Part shown: positions 12,844-16,821 of the stretch, piece after piece
Numbering within the stretch: position 1 is the stretch's first letter
Layout of the letters: every line of letters starts with the position of its first letter
Source: Flavobacterium sp. UBA4098
GTDB lineage: Bacteria; Bacteroidota; Bacteroidia; Flavobacteriales; Flavobacteriaceae
NCBI GenBank assembly: GCA_002382495.1
Contig: DFXW01000043.1
Location: 116,876 to 133,696 of the forward strand
Length of the DNA stretch: 16,821 nucleotides
Direction: 5' to 3'
Notes under the pieces: model-generated
Database searches by the model: none
The model's input: only the letters and a program-made list of their open reading frames with translations
What the model was told of the DNA's origin: nothing
Translations under genes and position numbers: made by a program

Positions 12844-14229
12844 TTAGTCTATTTTAGTTAAGTGTACTTTGAAGTAGTATTGAAACATTCCAGCGGATCG
12901 TATTGAGTAAGGCAAATATATACTTTCTTCTGTTTGAACATTATTCCCAAAAAAGTCACCAAATAAGTGTGATAAAACATCTTTTCGACTCAACTCAGTA
13001 TGAAATCTGATTTTTGAATTTTGCTTACTATTCGTCTTCCATTCTAAATTGAATTTTGGTTCGTATGTTATGGTATTGGTAGTTTTATCAAAACCAATTG
13101 CTACAGTAGCTGAAAGTTTGGAGTCTTCCTCATTGTAAGCATTTCTTTTATGGTTCATAAAAACGATTTGTTGCGATGCTTTATGTACATCCCAATCTGC
13201 ATCAAACGTAGCGTTTAATTTAGTCCATATATTATTTCTAGCATTGTGTTTGCTGATTTCAAAGTACGTAATTACATCATGTGAATTTGCCAAGAAACCT
13301 GAATTGGGATCTGAATTCGTTGCGATATCCCCAGAGCCCCTTACTATACTTATAAGATTGGATGTAAACATATTTCCAAGATGCCCGTTCATTCTAATTT
13401 TTGGAATGGTCACCAATAGCACATCATTTTGTGATATTTTTGTATGGTCAGTATTTTGAGTAAGCCAAAACTGACTTCCTGGAGTTATATAAGGATCGTT
13501 TCCGGCAATTATAGATGTATTTACATCAGGAATTGGGGCTACATAAACTCTATCTTCAATAACATAATCAGGAATACTTCGAATGAAAAGAGTGTTGTTT
13601 TCATACGCATAATCATCATCAATAATCACATCTACCTCCGATAAAAGCGCATCTTGATCATTGAACTCAAATTTAGTTCCTACATTCCAATCATCTCTAA
13701 TCTCGGGATCAAAAGTTACTGATATTTCATTCGAGGTGTTCATATCGAAGTCTTCAAAATAAGGAATGACAATTTCTAAATTCTCCTTTGCAAGTTCGTT
13801 CAATAAAGAAGAAATGCCTTTGTTAGTAGTTGAATTTTTGCCCTTTAAATTATTAATTGCAGGGGTGTTTTTCTTTTCAGAATTCAGAACATAATTAAAG
13901 CGTTCCTTAAAAAAGGAAACAGCAACAGATTTATTCTGGTATTTAGACTGGATCATTCTTTTTTCATGAACTGATATATTTTCAGTTGAATTTAATAATG
14001 CAGCTAATGAAATGGAGTTTCTGTTATCATTAATGGCTGCTGTTATTTTTAGAAATTCTTCTCTAGCATTTTTATCTATAATTGTCTTTCCAATTAGTAA
14101 AGAAATTTCATGTTTGATACTGTCTTTAGAGGTTAAAATTGTGTTATTCGTAACTAATTTTGATTCATCATTTGATGTGCAAGAAAGGATAAAAGTGCAC
14201 AGTACTAGCAATAGGTATATTTTTTTCAT
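12844..14229 (-). CDS. Predicted lipoprotein, function unknown
   Basis: 461 residues with a lipoprotein signal: MKKIYLLLVLCTFILSC, lipidated Cys17, followed by TSNDES. Acidic residues soon after the Cys loosely resemble the lipoprotein export signal that sends Bacteroidota lipoproteins to the cell surface. Residues about 40-140 are helical and polar; from about 155 (ENLEIVIPYFEDFD, NEISVTFDPEIRDDWN) to the end the protein looks beta-rich, with many Asp/Asn. I recognise no enzyme motif. A faint resemblance to the DUF3103-type layout (a PYFEDFD-like block followed by a WxVG block) is only an impression. The gene is followed after 3 bp by the small barrel-like gene. Upstream lies a gene-free stretch, and TGGCTTTG on the minus strand just before the start is a weak -7 candidate. 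Confidence 0.75.
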   Translation of the reverse strand: MKKIYLLLVLCTFILSCTSNDESKLVTNNTILTSKDSIKHEISLLIGKTIIDKNAREEFLKITAAINDNRNSISLAALLNSTENISVHEKRMIQSKYQNKSVAVSFFKERFNYVLNSEKKNTPAINNLKGKNSTTNKGISSLLNELAKENLEIVIPYFEDFDMNTSNEISVTFDPEIRDDWNVGTKFEFNDQDALLSEVDVIIDDDYAYENNTLFIRSIPDYVIEDRVYVAPIPDVNTSIIAGNDPYITPGSQFWLTQNTDHTKISQNDVLLVTIPKIRMNGHLGNMFTSNLISIVRGSGDIATNSDPNSGFLANSHDVITYFEISKHNARNNIWTKLNATFDADWDVHKASQQIVFMNHKRNAYNEEDSKLSATVAIGFDKTTNTITYEPKFNLEWKTNSKQNSKIRFHTELSRKDVLSHLFGDFFGNNVQTEESIYLPYSIRSAGMFQYYFKVHLTKID

Positions 14230-14579
14230 TTTTTACATTTTTCTTTTGCTTTCAAAGCCATTTTGAACGAAGATTTTAGAAATTAGGTTAGAGTACTCCG
14301 CCTAATTCAGTTGCTTAGGTTTTATGTAAACGCAATGTGATTCACTATTTTATATTTTCATAAAACAGGAATTTTAAACTGAATTTGTTATTGATTTTTG
14401 CTAATTAAAGCGATTAGAATTCGAAACGATTCTAATAAACAGAGGATAAACTATGGATTTTTCATAGGCGTTTTGGGGGTAGATTTAGGATTAATAATTA
14501 GCTTAAATAGGGTTTAAGCATTTGATTTTGAGTATCAAAGATATTAATTTTTACTAAAGAAGTATTTTTTATTTACTAA
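14230..14579. other. Gene-free stretch between the lipoprotein gene and rpoN
   Basis: 350 bp, very AT-rich, with no open frame that looks coding. It contains alternative inverted repeats near the lipoprotein promoter side (AATTAGG 14281-14287 with CCTAATT 14301-14307, and CCTAA 14301-14305 with TTAGG 14315-14319). It also holds an 8-bp inverted repeat (ATTAGAAT 14413-14420, ATTCTAAT 14429-14436), and TTTACTAA occurs twice close to the rpoN end. No T-run terminator for rpoN is clear. Confidence 0.6.
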
Positions 14580-16046
14580 TTACATTTTTTTTCGCATCCT
14601 CGCCACAGGAATATCGAGTTGTTCGCGGTATTTGGCAATTGTTCTTCGAGCAATCGGATAGCCTTTTTCTTTTAGAATGTCAGCCAATTGATCGTCGGGT
14701 AGTGGTTTGTGTTTGTCTTCTTCCTCAATGACGTTTTGTAATATTTTTTTGATTTCCAAAGTCGAAACATCTTCGCCTTGATCATTTTTCATCGCTTCCG
14801 AGAAAAACTCTTTGATCAATTTAGTCCCATAAGGCGTTTCCACATATTTGCTATTGGCCACCCGAGAAATCGTCGAAATATCCAAACCAACTATATCAGC
14901 GATATCTTTCAAAATCATCGGTTTCAACTTGGTTTCGTCGCCTTCTAAAAAGAAGTCTTCTTGGTAATGCATAATCGCATTCATGGTTACATAAAGCGTT
15001 TCTTGACGTTGGCGAATCGCATCAATGAACCATTTGGCCGAATCTAATTTCTGCTTAATAAACTGCACCGCTTCTTTTTGCTGTGTCGATTTATCTTTCG
15101 ACACTTTGTAGGTTTGCAACATTTCTTGGTAATCTCTTGAGACATGTAGCGAAGGGGCATTACGGCCATTCAAACTCAATTCCAATTTACCTTCCACAAT
15201 TCGGATAGCAAAATCAGGGACTATATTTTCGGTTACTTTGTTGTTACCGGTAAACGAGCCTCCTGGTTTTGGGTTTAGTTTTTCAATTTCGTGAATTGCT
15301 TTTTTCAGTTGGTCGTTAGAGACGTTGTATTTTTGTACAAGTTTGTCGTAATGTTTTTTGGTAAAGGCATCAAACTGATTTTCGATAATATCAGTAGCCA
15401 GCTCGATATATTCGGTCGGGGTTTTGTGTTTGAGTTGCAACAACAAACATTCTTGCAAATCGCGCGCGCCTACACCAGAAGGTTCTAACTCGTGAATCAC
15501 ATGCATCAGGCGTTCTACGGTTTTTTCATCCGTGTAAACCGCTTGGGTAAAAGCCAAATCGTCTACAATATCAGATATGCTTCTGCGAATGTAGCCCATG
15601 TCGTCGATACTTCCCACCAGGAATTCCGCAATTTCTCGGTCATCCTCGTTTAAAATAAAGGTATTGAGTTGGTTGATTAAATCTTGATGAAAACTAATCG
15701 GTGCTGCAAATGGCGCATCGTGGTCTTCATCGTCATCACTGTAATTATTAGTTTGGGTTTTATAATCCGGAGTATCGTCGTTGCTTAAATAGTCGTCGAT
15801 ATTGATTTCTTCAGCGTCGACACGTTCTGATTCGGCCTCATCATAATCGTCATAGTCTTCCGTTTCAAACTCGTCATTTACGTATTCCTCTTCTTCTTTA
15901 CCGGCTTCGAGCGCTGGATTTTCGTTCATTTCTTCCAATAAACGTTGCTCAAAGGCTTGCGTAGGCAACTGAATTAACTTCATCAACTGAATTTGTTGTG
16001 GAGATAATTTCTGGGTTAATTTGAGATTTAGGAATTGCTTTAGCAT
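14580..16046 (-). CDS. rpoN: RNA polymerase sigma-54 factor
   Basis: Alternative sigma factor of 488 residues that directs RNA polymerase to -24/-12 promoters and needs AAA+ enhancer-binding activators. Region I is Gln/Leu-rich (LNLKLTQKLSPQQIQLMKLI, 6-25; LLEEMNENPALE, 36-47). Region II (about 50-112) is strongly acidic. Region III has the core-binding part and an HTH (LKDIADIVGLDISTISRVAN, around 375-400), ending in the RpoN box ARRTIAKYRE at 466-475, one conservative change from the usual ARRTVAKYRE. Length is typical. No enhancer-binding protein gene lies in the window. It is downstream of asnS in the same direction with an 85-bp gap containing an inverted repeat. Confidence 0.97.
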   Translation of the reverse strand: MLKQFLNLKLTQKLSPQQIQLMKLIQLPTQAFEQRLLEEMNENPALEAGKEEEEYVNDEFETEDYDDYDEAESERVDAEEINIDDYLSNDDTPDYKTQTNNYSDDDEDHDAPFAAPISFHQDLINQLNTFILNEDDREIAEFLVGSIDDMGYIRRSISDIVDDLAFTQAVYTDEKTVERLMHVIHELEPSGVGARDLQECLLLQLKHKTPTEYIELATDIIENQFDAFTKKHYDKLVQKYNVSNDQLKKAIHEIEKLNPKPGGSFTGNNKVTENIVPDFAIRIVEGKLELSLNGRNAPSLHVSRDYQEMLQTYKVSKDKSTQQKEAVQFIKQKLDSAKWFIDAIRQRQETLYVTMNAIMHYQEDFFLEGDETKLKPMILKDIADIVGLDISTISRVANSKYVETPYGTKLIKEFFSEAMKNDQGEDVSTLEIKKILQNVIEEEDKHKPLPDDQLADILKEKGYPIARRTIAKYREQLDIPVARMRKKM

Positions 16047-16070
16047 TTTTTTTAGTGTAAAAGCGTATAG

Positions 16071-16119
16071 GTTTAAAAGTTTAAAAGCCTAGATAAATTA
16101 AACTTATAAACTTTTAAAC
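16071..16119. repeat. 13-bp inverted repeat between asnS and rpoN
   Basis: GTTTAAAAGTTTA (16071-16083) and TAAACTTTTAAAC (16107-16119) are perfect inverted copies around a 23-nt loop; the right arm is part of a run of AAACTT repeats. No T run follows in the minus direction, so it is a poor intrinsic terminator. It could be a processing hairpin or a dispersed intergenic repeat. Confidence 0.7.
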
Positions 16120-16131
16120 TTCGACCTTTGT

Positions 16132-16821
16132 TTAGAATTCTGCATTCATCGGTGTTCTTGGGAAAGGAATCACGTCACGAATATTCGTCATACCGGTTAC
16201 AAACAACACCAAACGTTCAAATCCAAGTCCGAAACCAGAGTGCACTGCAGATCCAAATCGGCGTGTATCCAAGTACCACCATAATTCTTCTTCGTCAATG
16301 CCTAAGGCTTTCATTTTTTCGACTAAGACATCATAACGTTCCTCACGTTGCGAACCTCCCACGATTTCTCCAATACCTGGGAAAAGGATGTCCATCGCAC
16401 GAACGGTTTTACCGTCTTCGTTCAAACGCATATAAAAAGCTTTGATATTGGCTGGATAATCAAATAAAATTACCGGACATTTAAAGTGTTTTTCTACTAA
16501 ATAACGCTCGTGCTCCGACTGTAAATCGGCTCCCCATTCGTCAATGATATAACTGAATTTTTTCTTTTTATTCGGAGTCGATTCTCTTAAAATTTCAATT
16601 GCCTCTGTATACGATACACGTTTGAAATTGTTTTCTAAAACAAAGTTTAATTTGTCTAACAACGCCATTTCGCTACGTTCCGCCTGTGGTTTTTGTTTTT
16701 CTTCGTCTAACAAACGACTTTCTAAGAATTTCAAATCGTCTGGACATTTGTCCATGGTGTATTTAATTACATACTGAATAAAATCTTCAGCCAAGTCCAT
16801 ATTGTCATCCAAATCATTGAA
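16132..16821 (-). CDS. asnS: Asparagine--tRNA ligase (C-terminal part, 5' end outside window)
   Basis: C-terminal 229 residues of the class II synthetase that charges tRNA-Asn in the cytoplasm; the frame stays open to the window edge (FNDLDDNMDLAEDFIQYVIK). Visible elements are the DEWGADLQSEHERYL block, FDYPANIKAFYMRLNEDGKT, and motif 3 with the family ending: HSGFGLGFERLVLFVTG, NIRDVIPFPRTPMNAEF. The ending identifies AsnRS rather than AspRS. A TTG/ATG start inside the window is not plausible because the conserved sequence continues upstream. The stop is 85 bp before the rpoN start, in the same orientation. Confidence 0.96.
   Translation of the reverse strand, partial: FNDLDDNMDLAEDFIQYVIKYTMDKCPDDLKFLESRLLDEEKQKPQAERSEMALLDKLNFVLENNFKRVSYTEAIEILRESTPNKKKKFSYIIDEWGADLQSEHERYLVEKHFKCPVILFDYPANIKAFYMRLNEDGKTVRAMDILFPGIGEIVGGSQREERYDVLVEKMKALGIDEEELWWYLDTRRFGSAVHSGFGLGFERLVLFVTGMTNIRDVIPFPRTPMNAEF

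Noticed and set aside
14335..14345. TGTGATTCAC in the gap upstream of the lipoprotein gene as a Crp box
   Set aside because: The two half-sites are contiguous, without the 6-bp spacer seen in the two good boxes.

Overview
The window reads as chromosome of a Flavobacterium-like member of the Bacteroidota. The DNA is AT-rich, and several genes are preceded by the Bacteroidota -7 element TANNTTTG rather than an E. coli-type -10 with a Shine-Dalgarno site. Many proteins (sigma-54, a type II thymidine kinase with degenerate zinc ligands, Bacteroidota-type LpxH, HopJ-family protein, Glu-rich conserved protein) have the flavobacterial form. This placement comes from recognising the proteins, not from a database search.

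Region 1 (1-3891, all minus strand) is a respiratory and sulfide-handling block. In transcription order it holds a Crp/Fnr-type regulator, a TauE/SafE permease, a eukaryote-like type II sulfide:quinone oxidoreductase (SQR) and the start of cytochrome bd oxidase subunit I (cydA). The SQR and permease genes each carry a near-identical 16-bp Crp/Fnr-type palindrome, in the same orientation and exactly 21 bp upstream of a -7-like element. The simplest reading is that the regulator switches on sulfide oxidation and export of the sulfur product, while SQR electrons enter the quinone pool that the bd oxidase drains. This local regulon is the most interesting thing in the window.

Region 2 (about 3979-4266) is a junction: a C-terminal scrap of an alpha/beta hydrolase, a strong terminator, and tRNA-Ala(GGC) on the minus strand.

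Region 3 (4374-6399, plus strand) holds an enoyl-CoA hydratase/isomerase-family gene, queD (6-carboxytetrahydropterin synthase) and lpxH (lipid A synthesis). Region 4 (6413-11414, minus strand) is a tight five-gene run: Glu-rich conserved protein, rsmI, hopJ-like, recJ and an MFS exporter, with recJ and the MFS gene overlapping as TAATG. Thymidine kinase (tdk) diverges from it at 11608 and ends in a terminator shared with the next block.

Region 5 (12253-14229, minus strand) is an unrecognised pair, a lipoprotein and a small outer-membrane-type protein, followed by about 350 bp of non-coding DNA. Region 6 (14580-16821, minus strand) holds rpoN (sigma-54) and the 3' part of asnS, separated by an inverted repeat. 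I found no CRISPR array, insertion sequence, phage gene or rRNA.
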